DNA from: Populus alba
Lineage: Eukaryota > Streptophyta > Magnoliopsida > Malpighiales > Salicaceae
Direction: 5' to 3'
Length of the DNA stretch: 64,000 nt
NCBI RefSeq assembly: GCF_005239225.2
Contig: NC_133294.1
Location: forward strand, 620,001-684,000
Positions within the stretch are counted from its first letter, which is position 1; each line of letters begins with the position of its first letter. The position numbers and the translations under genes are program-made. Under the pieces are notes generated by a model that saw only the letters and a program-made list of their open reading frames with translations, searched no databases and had not been told where the DNA came from. This document shows positions 34,294 through 45,700 of the stretch, in pieces.

Positions 34294-34790
34294 AGATTTA
34301 TGTCAATTTGTTTTCTCAGTTCAGTAAAAAAAAATGTATTCCACTTGTTAAACCATAATATTGCAGCTTGAAATCGAGATTTACCTTCGTGCTTCTAAAA
34401 TAAACAAAGCAAAAAAGAAGAAAATAAATTATTCTTTGTTTTCCCTTTTCCTTTTGCAATAATCCTACTTTAATTGTTCTCATACATAAGAACAATTATC
34501 ACTACAACTTTAAAGATGCATAGAATATAAAATTGTGTTTCACGTTCATGACAAATATTTGTCCCTTTAATTCTATTTATAATAATATATATATATATAG
34601 TCTTTGTTATTTTATGTTGAAAGAGAGCTAATATAAAACTATTTCTTGGATCTCTTTAAGAGTTTAAATTTTGAGGGTTTAAATTTTAGGGGTGAAAATA
34701 ATTTTTTTAACATTATATCAGAAATTTAATGAGAGAGATCACGATAAGGGTTAAAATTATAAGTGTAATAAATAAATGATTTGTTAAAAT
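34294..34790. other. Unit A upstream flank, no gene
   Basis: Resumes the unit 0 flank (about 3157-3760), including one copy of the sequence that is triplicated at 3664-4167. Confidence 0.65.
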
Positions 34791-35458
34791 GAAAGTATAA
34801 TTTTTCCATCGGTTTGTAAGGAAATTGGTAAAGTATTTTGGTCTCCATTTTGATAGAACAAGTGTCGATGTTATAAACAAAGAGCAATAAAGCTAGCTCC
34901 ATTAGGTGATAAAGATATGTGCTTCGTACTCATTAATTTAGCTAGCCCAGCTCTGCCGATGCCTTGTGCATGATCCTGGCAATACCTAGCAGTGGCGGGA
35001 ATAGTACTGTGCGTATTTACAACTTGGCAGACAAAACAAGTAAAGATATACTGTATTGAGGTATCAGTCAAAATTCTGATTTTATTAAGGAATATGCACA
35101 TACGAGTTGTGCAAACATATGCAAAAATGAGTGGCTTACACATGAATGAACCATAATCTATCACTTAGATTTTTAAATTAGAAATGGTGTTCATCCACGT
35201 ATCTAAATTCACACTCGTGCAGACCCATTTTCACCTACAGATTTGCTTTATTCAAGTTTTAACTTATCCATATATCAGTAATGAGTAGTAAGGATTACAG
35301 CCAGGTAATTTCAGTACCAGTGTCTGCTATTGCTTTGTACTCGGACTCGTAGAGGGCAGAGCAACAATTCGCTGCTTTGCTGACTTCCAACTGATTAACT
35401 TTCGTCCCAAGAATATAACAAAACCCTTAGTAGATTTCCTGTTATCCAAGCTTCTGCT
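34791..35458 (-). pseudogene. Insertion in the unit A flank with copia RNase H remnant
   Basis: About 670 bases absent from unit 0 interrupt the flank between AAAATGAAAGTA and ATTCGCCTCCGAG. Near 35290-35458 the minus strand encodes a copia RNase H piece (STKGFCYILG, LYESEYKAIAD). The rest (34791-35290) has no recognised similarity. No clear LTRs or target duplication were found, so this is probably a fragment. Confidence 0.55.
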
Positions 35459-35790
35459 CAATTCGCCTCCGAGAACCCTTGAATAGTAAGAGCATAGTGC
35501 GAGTCTTAAAGAGCATCAGAGAAAGGGAATGGAATTAAACATTGATGAGGGAACCCACGATCTGTCTATATATTAGCATCAGAGAAAAAAAGATGACAGA
35601 GGAAGAGAACAATGCAGCAGAGGATGGTGCTGAATTAATTCTCTTCTTATTGGTATAAAGGAATAAAACGTGAGCACAATACAATTAACTTGTGCAGGAA
35701 GATAGAAATAGAGAATTCTTCTTCTGAAGATTATATATTTCTCTATATTCATTGTATATACACATGCATATATATATATATATATACACA

Positions 35791-35830
<40 letters not shown>

Positions 35831-35994
35831 CTGTCATGACAGTTGTCATGACAGTTATTATAACTGCTGCTAAGGCAGTTATGAAGTAGTTAGAATTGGT
35901 TACAATTTTGTTACAGATAGTTATAAGAAGAAGAGAATAATTAACAGCAATCCTGATGTAACAGCTTCTTCTTCTTCAACTCGTAACTAGTTCT

Positions 35995-36653
35995 TCACGT
36001 AACCAATCCTTCTTCTTCTACCACTGGTTTATCATCCCCCCGCAAGTGAAAGGGTCTTGGAACAAGGCACAACTGTGTTTTGAGAAACAAGAACCTTGAG
36101 CTTGTAAGATGTTTAGTTAAGAGATTTGCAGGCTGGTCTTCAGTTGGAATGAATTGTATTTCTATTTTTCCTTGTAGAACTTGATCACGAATGAAGTGTA
36201 GATCAATTTCTATATGTTTTGTTCGGGCATGAAACACAGAATGTTTGGCCATGTGATAGGCATTGATGTTGTCATACTAGAGTATTGAGACAGCAAGGGT
36301 AGGAACATATAGTTCCTGCATCAAGGCTTGAATCCAAATAATTTCTGCGGTAGCCAGAACAAGTCCCTTATGCTCCGATTCTGCACTGCTGTGAGAGACT
36401 ATTTTTTGCTTTGTAGAGGACCAAGAAATTAGATTACCCCTATATAAATGAGGTAGCCACTAGCACTTCTTCGATTGTCAGGCTGAGCTCCCCAATCAGC
36501 ATCAGTGAATCCTTCAATTGTCAACTGATTTGAGGAACTTATGAGTAAACCATCATGCATAGTTCCTGTCGCACGTTTGAAAATCCGCGCGGCATCGGCT
36601 GGCGATTTTTTTCTTGTTGTGTGGTTGCTTGATCGGTTCGTTGGAGTCGTCAC
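35995..36653 (-). pseudogene. Copia RNase H, 3' part
   Basis: Shows GFTDADWGAQPDNRRSASGY (36429-36560) and, downstream, FHARTKHIEIDLHFIRDQV with QPANLLTKHL (35995-36252). An out-of-frame break lies between them. The upstream continuation is at 38461 onward, beyond the inserted solo LTR. Confidence 0.82.
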
Positions 36654-36926
36654 CTAGTAATTTATTGTAGGCTACTAGGAAACCCGATGTACTAGTCTTG
36701 TCAGAGATTCATGGGTAAGGGACTGGTTGTGGTTAGGGAAGGTATTAGCACCCCTAACGCACCCTACCTGAGGTAAGCTGCTTCGCGAATTTGATGTGTT
36801 AAAGAAGTTTTAATAATTGTCTTTTCATCAGATATTAGAAATACAACTTACGTATAAGTTAATAATTCTTGACCGTGATCCAATCAAAATATTAAATTCT
36901 TCTTTAATCCTTGCAATTTTATCATT

Positions 36927-36984
<58 letters not shown>

Positions 36985-38455
36985 ACAAATACAAACACAC
37001 ACTCACTTTTTACTATATTTTTGTTTCTTTTCTTTTCTTTTTCTTTTTCTTTTCCATATTTACAAAATACAAATAAAAATTCAAACTAAACAAATGTTAC
37101 ATTAAACAATTTAAATATTACAAAACAACCCAAAAAAAAAATACTCCTGAAATTGCAGGGAAGGACTTCCGCACTGCAGCAACAATGGCGGCGCGTGGAT
37201 TCACGCGCCGCCGCCAATGGAGGTTGCAGAACTGGTAGAGAGGGGCCGTCTTCCGCTTCTCTATCTTCCTACACCATCTTTGAAGGTCACCGTCACCTAC
37301 AACAAGGGAAACCACACACAAACAACAGTTGATTTTAAGTTTTTCTTCGGGTCCAGATCTGTTTTCGGGTCTTCTTCTCCGTTTCCGATCTGCTTCTCTC
37401 TACATATCGGTTCTTTTCCTTTGCTTTCTCATCCTTCTCTATTTTAGGTGGCAGCAAAGGAGTGCTAGGGGCTGGAGTCTGGCGGCCGGAGCTGCGAGTG
37501 CAGCTGTGCGTTGGGGAGGAGCTACTGCAATTCGGTCTGGGCAGGGGAATGGACAGATCGGGGTCTGTGGATGTGCCGCTGGCTGGTCTTCCCCCTGTTG
37601 GTGGTAGCGGCTATTGGGCTCACTGCTATCGTCTGTGAAGCCCGTGGATCTCCGGTGAGGAACGACGCTGCTGGAGGCAGTGAGCTAGGTCTGTTGCCAA
37701 CCGGAGGAGATGACGCAAAAAATGGTTCTGTCTTGGCTAGCAGCTAGGGGGAGGAAAGTGGCTGTTAAGTTTGCTGGTTTGTGGAAGCCTGCTGTGTTGG
37801 AGAAGGGGAGAGCCGTGGCTGAGGGGATGGGTTGATGAAGATGAACGTGGGGTAGCGGCCAAGGAAGAAATAATTAAAACCAGTGGGGGGAGGCTGCTAA
37901 TTGGTTTAGGTCAGCGGCTGACCGTGCCTTGTTTTTGGCAGAGGGAGATGACTGGCTGGTTAGCTGAGGGAGAAGAAGTTTTGGCCGGCGGTTGGAGAAA
38001 AAAATCCAAACCGGGGGGAGGGAGGCGGCTTTTTGGTTAGATAGGTTTAGGGTTTTCTTTCTTTTTTTTTTGAAGTTTCAAAATTGCCCCCCCTCTTTTG
38101 TGTGAGTTGAAGACCAGTATTTATAGGTAAAATGTTGCTAGGTTTTTCAACTTGGTCCCTTAACTTCTTTCTTTTTGTAAATTTGATTCTTTCTTAATTT
38201 TTTTGTATTTTTTGAAAACGAGCAATATCAACGTCGACTCAATGAGGAAAATCAATTATTTTAAAAATGACGCATGAAAAGTCGAACGCGTTTGAAAATC
38301 TTTTGAAAATTTAAATTCTTTTTTAGACGACGCTGAAAATGCTAAAATGAAGAGACTATATTAAAAAACATATTTTTGGATCTTCATTGTTTTTCTCTAT
38401 TTTTGGATTTTTTGAAAATATATCAAAAACATGGGTCAAAAATTGGGTAGCAACA
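36567..38455 (-). mobile_element. Solo LTR, 1.9 kb, Tat/Ogre-like gypsy family
   Basis: Plus-strand ends are TGTCGCACG and GGTAGCAACA; on the minus strand it starts TGTTGCTACCC. A perfect 5-bp duplication GTTCC flanks it (36562-36566, 38456-38460), and it sits inside the RNase H coding region of the copia. It contains a (TA)n run (36930-36978), a GC-rich palindrome (37187-37212), a TATA box (38118-38127, reverse) and the family 3' signature (36645-36780). Short frames at 37217-38040 are non-coding LTR. Without an internal region it is a recombination product. Confidence 0.92.
37187..37212. repeat. GC-rich palindrome in the solo LTR
   Basis: GGCGGCGCGTG and CACGCGCCGCC form perfect 11-bp arms around a 4-base loop. 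Related, less perfect copies occur in other LTRs of the family at 10719-10745, 45466-45496 and 60606-60640. Confidence 0.85.
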
Positions 38456-38460
38456 GTTCC

Positions 38461-41342
38461 ACACAAGTATCGAAGAATACATTTGACAGAGAGCCAATGT
38501 GCTGAAGTAGGTTATTGCATAAATTGACATGCTTTATTAACAGCGAAGGCAATGTCAAGCTGTGTAATTGTGAGATATTGTAGAGCTCCCACTACACTGC
38601 GATAACCAAAAGCATCTTCCATAGACTCACCATCAAATTTAGATAAATTATGTCCAACAGCCCTAGGAGTTTTGACAGGCTTGGTGCCAAACATTTCTAT
38701 TAGGTGCAATAAATAAGAAACATATTTTGTTTGGCTGAGATGTATTGAATTTTCTCGCAATGCAAATTCAGAATTCAGTTTAGCAATAAGTGAAGCTACC
38801 TGCATATGTGAGTTGCCTGTGATGAGGATATCATTTACATAGATGAGAACGATCAAAGTTATAGATTGACCAAAGGAGATGAACATAGAGTTATCGGTCC
38901 TGGGGGTGTTGAACCCCCACTGCAAAAGGCAGAGCTGAGTCTTTGAAACCAAGCTCGTGGAGCTTGTTTCATGCCATATAAAGCTTTCCTCAATTGACAA
39001 ACTTTGGTAAGAAACTTGGTGTCCACGTAGCCAGGAGGTTGAGACATGTAGACTTGTTCCTCAAGTTCACCATTCAGAAATGCATTGTGGACATCAAGCT
39101 ATTGGACTTCCCATTTAGAACTAAGAGCAATGGTGAGGATAATGCGTATAGTGGCAGCTTTGACTATGAGGCTGAATGTCTCAAAGTAATCAAGGCCAAG
39201 TGTTTGATGATACCCTTTTGCAACAAGTCTAGCTTTATACCTGTCAATACTCTCGTCTGGCTTGTGCTTCAATTTGTATACCCACTTGCATCCTATGATG
39301 TTAACATCAGAAGGCTTATCAACAAGATCCTATGTGTGATTGTGATGAAGGGCTGCAATCTCTTGATCCATTGCTCTAGTCCAGTGTGGATCCTTTAGAG
39401 CTTGATTGAGTGTATCTGGTTATATGATAGCAGTTAGATCTAGAATAATTTTCTTTTTAGTGATGCCACGCATCAACCTTGTTATCATACGTGGAGCTAT
39501 ACTAGAATCAGGGATCAGATCAGTAGAAATAGATTCAGGAGGAGGAGAGATTGGTAAGGTTGCAGTGTCACTCAAGGAAATAGAATCAACAGTTGTGGGA
39601 ATGGAATTAGTATGTATTGAGGTAGGTGTATCTACTGGACAGTGAGACAAATCACTAGATGTGAGTGGTATTGCAGGAGGTAAATTGGCAGAGGAAGTGT
39701 CATCAGGTTGAGATGGAGGAGATTTGGTGGTGAAAGGGAATTGTGTTTCATCAAACACCACATGAGGGGTGATATAAACTCGTCCAGTGAGATAATCAAG
39801 GCACAAATATCCCTTGTTGCTGAGGGTATAACCAAGAAAGATGCACTAAACTAATCTATATTACAGTTTATGGTTGTTATAAGGGCGAATAAAAGGATAG
39901 CATAGGCAGCCAAAAACTCTTAGAGACTTGTAGTCAAGCAGTTTCTGAAAAAGGGTTAGGTAAGGTGAAGCATTGTTGAGTACCTTGCTAGGCATTCTAT
40001 TGATGAGGAATATGGCTGATTGGAAGGCATACTGCCAGAACTTCATAGGTAACAAAGCATGAGCTAGCAAGGTCAATCCAGTCTCTACAACATGTCTATG
40101 CTTCCTTTCAACTCTCCCATTCTGAGCTGAGTTATAAGGGTAGGAAAAAAGATGCACAATACCAGCCTATTAAAGAAAGGTGATGAAGGATTTGAACTCA
40201 CCTCCATTGTCAAACTGCACATATTTTATATTATCATCAAATTGATTCTCTACTTGGAGTTTGAATTGTTGGAACATTGGGAGAGCTTGATCCTTTATAT
40301 GTAATGGATAGAAACATGTGTATCGTGAGAAATCATCTAAGAATACAATAAAGTACTTAGCACCAAATATGGATTTTTCTGAGGCAGGCCCCCAGATATC
40401 CATCTGAATCAATTCCAATGGTTTGGAAGCATGAGAGGAGGAGAGATGAGTTGGCAGTTTGTGACTTTTTGCAAGCTGACAGGAAGAACATAGTGGAACA
40501 ATCAGTAGCTTTATTCTTTTCATAGGAAACATTACAGCTTTGTAATATTTGGACTACAACATTAGTGGCAGCATGACCTAGTCTGTGATGCCATATGTCC
40601 ATTTTATTATGAGTGGTTCTGGAGATTGGAGAATGAAAAATAGAAAAGTCTTTAATGCCAATGTATGTCATCTTCTTATTGCTCAGTGTTGGGAACTTGT
40701 AAAGTCCATTCTCAAGTCTGCCTTGTGCCAGTATCTTCTTCGTATACATATCCTTCACAAGGAAACTATTAGATCAAAATTCAATCAAGGCATTATTCTC
40801 TGAGCAGAACTTAGCAACACTTATCAAGTTTGCTGAGATGAATGGGACATGAAACACCTTTCTGTGTTGAAATGATCAAGAGTTAGAGACTAGACGATGG
40901 GAACCAATGTTAGAAATGGATAAGTGCTTACATTACCAACTGTGACCCACATTTATATGTCCCTGTATATGGAGTACAGTTGATTAGATTCCCAACATCT
41001 GAGTCAGGTGATGGCTTGCTCCAGAGTCAAGGTACCAATTGTCATTTGCAAGATTATTAGAGGAGGCAACCATAGCAGGTGATATTCATAGTCATAGAGT
41101 TAGTACCACTATTGGAAGAGTTTTGATAGGAAATGTAAAATCTGTGATAGCAGACATGTACTATATGCCCAAATTTGCCACATAACTAACATTGTGGCTT
41201 TTTCTGAACTGATTGAATTATGTCTTCCACTCTGTGTTGTATCTGCCCCGTGACCAATGGCCTCTGTAGTTGTAATTGCTAGCATTTGGAGTGAAGCTTG
41301 TGTAGTTGTGTCCTCTACTACCATTGTATCTCCTTCCACCAC
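38461..41342 (-). pseudogene. Copia integrase and reverse transcriptase, broken
   Basis: From the 5' side: a degraded gag tail (41109-41342), the protease/integrase finger region (DIWHHRLGHA, about 40570-40620), integrase core (LIQMDIWGPAS, VQFDNGGEFKSF; 40170-40532), integrase C-terminal part (NGRVERKHRHVVETGL, LRVFGCLCYP; 39861-40157), a linker (39420-39835) and reverse transcriptase ([26 protein letters not shown]; 38512-39047). YVND in place of the catalytic YVDD is a substitution at an active-site residue. Stops and shifts separate the blocks. Confidence 0.85.
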
Positions 41343-41403
41343 CTCTGTTATTAGAGGAAGAGGTATAATTGGCTGCCATTGCAGAAATTTGATCTACTGA
41401 GCT

Positions 41404-42078
41404 TTATTGCTCAAGTCGATTTTCAAATGCTAGGAGTATATTGTGAATTGCTTCAACTGAGATTTTATCACCTCTAATGTTGATAGTTGTAACTACTGCA
41501 TTGTAGTCAAAACCGAGTCCTCCAAGTAGATTCATGACATGATCCTGTTCGGATACAAGTTCTCCAATGGTTGCTAGATTGTCTGTAGCTCCTTTCACCT
41601 TCATGATATAGTCTATCATAAACGAAGATCCTTTCTTTGTGGATTGCAGTTCAAGCCTCAGTTGCATTATTCTGGCTCTTAAAGAAGAAGAGAAGGTCTT
41701 CTCCAATGCATTCCAAGCAGACTGTGAAGTAGTGTGTCCAATTATTTGTGCCATGATAGCTGGTGTGAGAGATGAGTAAATCCAGCTGAGGATTGTGCGA
41801 TCTTGTCTTCTCCAAGTAATGAAAGCTGGATTGAGTACACCTGCACTTAATTCTTTTTCTGGACAGACAGAGGTGCCATCTATGAAATCCTCAAAGCCAT
41901 TAGCAAAAAACAATATTCTTAATTTTGAAGATTTACACAAAACATAGTTGGTTCGATCAAGTTTAACTAGTAATGCATGGTTGAGTTGCTGATAGGATGA
42001 AGTGAGTGCCATTATTGTGGTTTGCCCAGATCCAAAAGGACATGAGGTAGAGGAGGAGTGACTTGAAGCAGAAGTCAT
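41404..42078 (-). CDS. Copia gag, 224-codon open frame
   Basis: Starts MTSASSHSSS, 51 bases downstream of the 5' LTR. It has the UBN2-type gag pattern: LDRTNYVLCKSSKLRIL, a WRRQDRTILSWI segment, SAWNALEKTFSS and a late GLGFDYNAVVTTI. It ends before any zinc knuckle. In the intact family, gag forms virus-like particles in the cytoplasm; here the rest of the polyprotein is broken. Confidence 0.8.
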   Translation of the reverse strand: MTSASSHSSSTSCPFGSGQTTIMALTSSYQQLNHALLVKLDRTNYVLCKSSKLRILFFANGFEDFIDGTSVCPEKELSAGVLNPAFITWRRQDRTILSWIYSSLTPAIMAQIIGHTTSQSAWNALEKTFSSSLRARIMQLRLELQSTKKGSSFMIDYIMKVKGATDNLATIGELVSEQDHVMNLLGGLGFDYNAVVTTINIRGDKISVEAIHNILLAFENRLEQ

Positions 42079-42223
42079 GGCTGAATTAAAGAGGGAAAGA
42101 AGTTTCTCTTTCAATTGCTCTGATACCAAGATAGAAATAGAGAATTTCTTCTTTTCTGAAGATTATATATTTCTCTATATTCATTGTATATACACATGCA
42201 CTATATATATAGTTACAGATTGT

Positions 42224-42239
42224 AACTGTCATGACAGTT
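42224..42239. repeat. 16-bp palindrome in the copia LTR
   Basis: AACTGTCATGACAGTT is a perfect palindrome. The other LTR has it at 35829-35844, followed by a further GTCATGACAGTT (35845-35856). Confidence 0.8.
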
Positions 42240-42789
42240 ATTATAACTGCTACTAAGAGCGTTATGAAGTAGTTAGAATTGGTTACAATTCTGTTACAGG
42301 TAGTTGTAAGAAGAAGAGAATAATTAACAGCAATCCTGACATAACAACTTCTTCTTCAACTCTGTAACTAGTTCTTCACGTAACCAATCCTTCTTCTTCT
42401 ACCACTGGTTTATCACCAGAAGTAACTATATATAAAAAAGGAGCAACTATTGTCTTTCCATAGCTGTATTTGTTTCTATAGTTATAGGATTTCTTGATTA
42501 TGGAGGTTGATTTGTCTTTGATTTGCATCCAGCTATAGTTTTCATGTATGATGGATTGCCATTTTGGAGTGTAGTAGCTGTTGGAGTATTATCCCTACAA
42601 TTTTTTATGTTAATGTGACAGGAGTTAATCAAGATTTGGTCAGGGGATGTTGTGATGCTGCTGCTCCTGTTATTTTGTTGCGGCATACCTGTGATGTTAC
42701 TGTTACTCCTATGATATTGCTATTGCAGAACATTGATTATGAAGCTGCACAGAGATGAAGGAGATTCTCGGGATAGTGTGCTTGCTACT

Positions 42790-45700
42790 GCACAAATCCC
42801 TGTATTTAACAGGAGAAACACACCAGGATCATCATCAACATCCTCATCAGAAGTATCAAGAAGGATGAGAAATCTAGACGAGTTGTACGATGCCACTTAA
42901 GTCATTGAAGATACAACTCTATTTTGTTTTCTTTACAGATAGTGACCCCATTTAGTTTTCAATGGAGTTTGTCACAAAAGAGAAATGGATTGAAACAATA
43001 TGGATGAAGAAATACATGCCATTGAAAAGAATGATACCTGGAAGCTGACTAAATCCACCAGACAACAAGAGAAAGCAATAGGTGTCAAATGGATATATAA
43101 AGACGAAGAAGAATGCAAAAGGTGAAAGTACAAAGATACAAAGCAATGTGGTAAAAGGCTACAAACAGAGAGAAGGCATTGACTATGGAGAAGTATTTGC
43201 TCTCGTAGCCCGGCTAGAGATAATCAGACTAATGATCTCACTAGCTGCACAACATAGATGGAAGATCTATCAACTTGATGTGAAGTCTGCATTTCTAAAT
43301 GGCTTCCTAGAAGAAGAGATTTTATGTTGAAACAACACTTGGATACGTAGTGAAATAAAAAATGAAGGCAAAGTATACAAGTTGAAGAAAGCCCTCTACA
43401 GTTTGAAGCAAGCTCTACGTGCTTGTAATACCAGAATTGATAGGTATTTTCAAGAAAATGGATTTGAGAAATATCCATATGAACACACAATATATGTGAA
43501 GAAAGAAGATGATGGAAGCACACAATTTGCGTGCCTATATATTGTGACTTGATATACAGTAACAACAATCCTACCATGTTTTGAAGATTTTTAAGGTGAA
43601 AAAAGCATGGTACAGGGAGTTTGAGAAGACAGACATTAGTCTAAATGGTATATTTTCTTAGGTTTTAGAAGTGATGTAGAAACCGAAAAAGGGATTTTAT
43701 ATCTCAAAAAGCGATTACGCCAAAGATATTCTTGAAAGGTTCGAGATGGAAAGTGTAATTCGAGATCTAATCGAACTCCAAACTGAGAACTGCGAGTGGA
43801 ATTGAGGAAGAGTAAAGTAGGTAATTTTGACCTCCAACCTATCTTTAAAAACCTTAGTAGGAATCAGCTTGAGAGTACTTGACATGTACTATGACTGGAT
43901 AATTATTCTATGGAGTAGGACTTATCAACAGATATATGGAGATATAGTCTCACTTGAACGCAGCGAAGAGAATTCTTCGCTGCATCAAAGGAACGATAAA
44001 TGAAGGTATGTTCTATTACTTCAAATAAAAACTTCAATCTTGTTGGCTACTCGGAGAGCTAGTGATTAGGTAAAGATTTGGATGAAAGGAATAAGCCAAC
44101 GAGAAAAATTTATCTTTTTCATGGGAATATGCATTGTTGTTATCCAGGCACAATTTTTTGAACCCACCTTTTTTATAATAATTATAGAAAAACAACAATG
44201 GATTCAAAAACAACGAAAAAAACAATGAAAATCCAAAAAAATATATTTTTAAATATATTTTGCGTCGTTTTAGCATTTTCCAACGTTGTCTAAAAAAGAA
44301 TTTAAATTTTCATAAGAGTTTTGAACGCGTGTCGACTATTTCACTGCGCGTCCAATTTAAAATACATTGATTTTTCTCTATTGAGTCGACGTTGTGAATC
44401 TATGCGCATTGTTTCAAAAAATACAAAAAAAGAAAATTAAGAAAAATCAAAATTTTACAAAAACAAAAAGTTGAGGAACCAATTATTGAGCCCCTAAATC
44501 AAATTTTTAGCCTATAAATATAGGTCCCAAAACTGCAAAATAGAGGGGGGTGCATTTTGTAATTGGGGAGGCATTTTGCAATTTAGGGAAGGCAACACAA
44601 AAAAGGGAAAACCCTAAAAAAACTAATAAACTTCTTCTTCTCCCCCCCGCACCAATAAAAACCGGCCGCCAGCAGCCATCGCCCCTCCTTCTGACTTTTT
44701 TTCCCCCTCGAACCAGCCATAGTCGACCTTCCTCCCCTCACCAAACCAACAATAGTTGTCCAACAATACAGCCCCAGCCATACTCTCCTCCCCTTTTTTC
44801 CTCATCACATCCACCCTCTCTCACCGCAGCCCCCATCGCCACTAGCTCCATCTCCCAAAACCCGAATCCTTGAAGCTTTCGTCTTCCTCTCTCAACGCAA
44901 CAGAACCCCAACCAAGCCGCCCCCACCCCTTTCTCCTCTCATCTTCTCCACCCCCCAAGCCAAACAAAAAGAGAAGCAGCGCCCTGACCCCCCTTGGATT
45001 TGGGTTTTTCTTCTTCAACGAACCGACAAACCCAGCCCCGCGGCTCCTCCTCTCTTCCTCAAGCCGAAACACGAGCGGCAGCCCCGTTGTCTTCTTCTAG
45101 TCTTCCCTCAGTCTCATCATGCAGCAACGCCTCCTTCCTCGACAGAGCTCGCAGACCCAACAGACTCCAGCGGCGGCCCGAACACAGCGGCGCCTGCAGA
45201 TCAGCAGCCATCCTTCCTCCTACCAGCTACCAGTAGCAGAGGGGAGGGCGAGAAAACCCATTGGAAGAACGAACAAATCTACAGTGAAGCAAATCTAAAG
45301 GAGAAGAGAGAGAGAGAGAGAGGGCGTAATTAGAAAACGGGAAGAAAAAGCTAAAATCAACTGCCATTTGTTGTGTTTTTCTTAGATTTGCAAGAGGTGA
45401 CGGGGGACAGTGAAAGTGAAGATGGGAGGAAGGGCATTACACGCAACTCCACTCTGTTTGGATTTCACGGCGGCGTGTGAACCACGCGCCGAAGTGACGA
45501 TGGTGGCGTGGAGGGATGCCCACCACTGGTCCCTCCCCAGAAATCTTGCTGAAAATCACTGTTCCGGGCTTGCAGAAGGGGTTCCCTGTAAATTCCATAT
45601 TGTTTTGGGGCTGTTATTGTAATTTTAATGTAATTTTTTTGTTTATTTGTTTTGAAATTGTATTTTGTATCGTGGATGTAAGGAAAAAAAGAAAAGAAAA

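Larger units (their letters stand above)
35700..42415 (-). mobile_element. Ty1/copia element with TG..CT termini, split by a solo LTR
   Basis: LTRs 35700-36034 (335 bp) and 42129-42415 (287 bp). On the minus strand the LTR begins TGATAAACC and ends TATCT directly before the primer site TGGTATCAGAGC, so the terminal dinucleotides are TG..CT instead of TG..CA. The purine tract GCGGGGGGA abuts the 3' LTR. The left LTR is longer because of (TA)n expansion and a 12-bp duplication. Flanks are imperfect (CAGGA versus CCAGA). Removing the inserted LTR at 36567-38455 leaves about 4.8 kb. The gag, integrase and reverse transcriptase frames are all shifted repeatedly. Confidence 0.88.

Noticed and set aside
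37217..38040. Chain of small plus-strand frames
   Set aside because: They are inside a solo LTR with defined ends and target duplication; no similarity to proteins.
44550..45236. Proline/serine-rich frames of 62-107 codons
   Set aside because: They lie in the LTR leader just after its TATA box and overlap in several frames on both strands.
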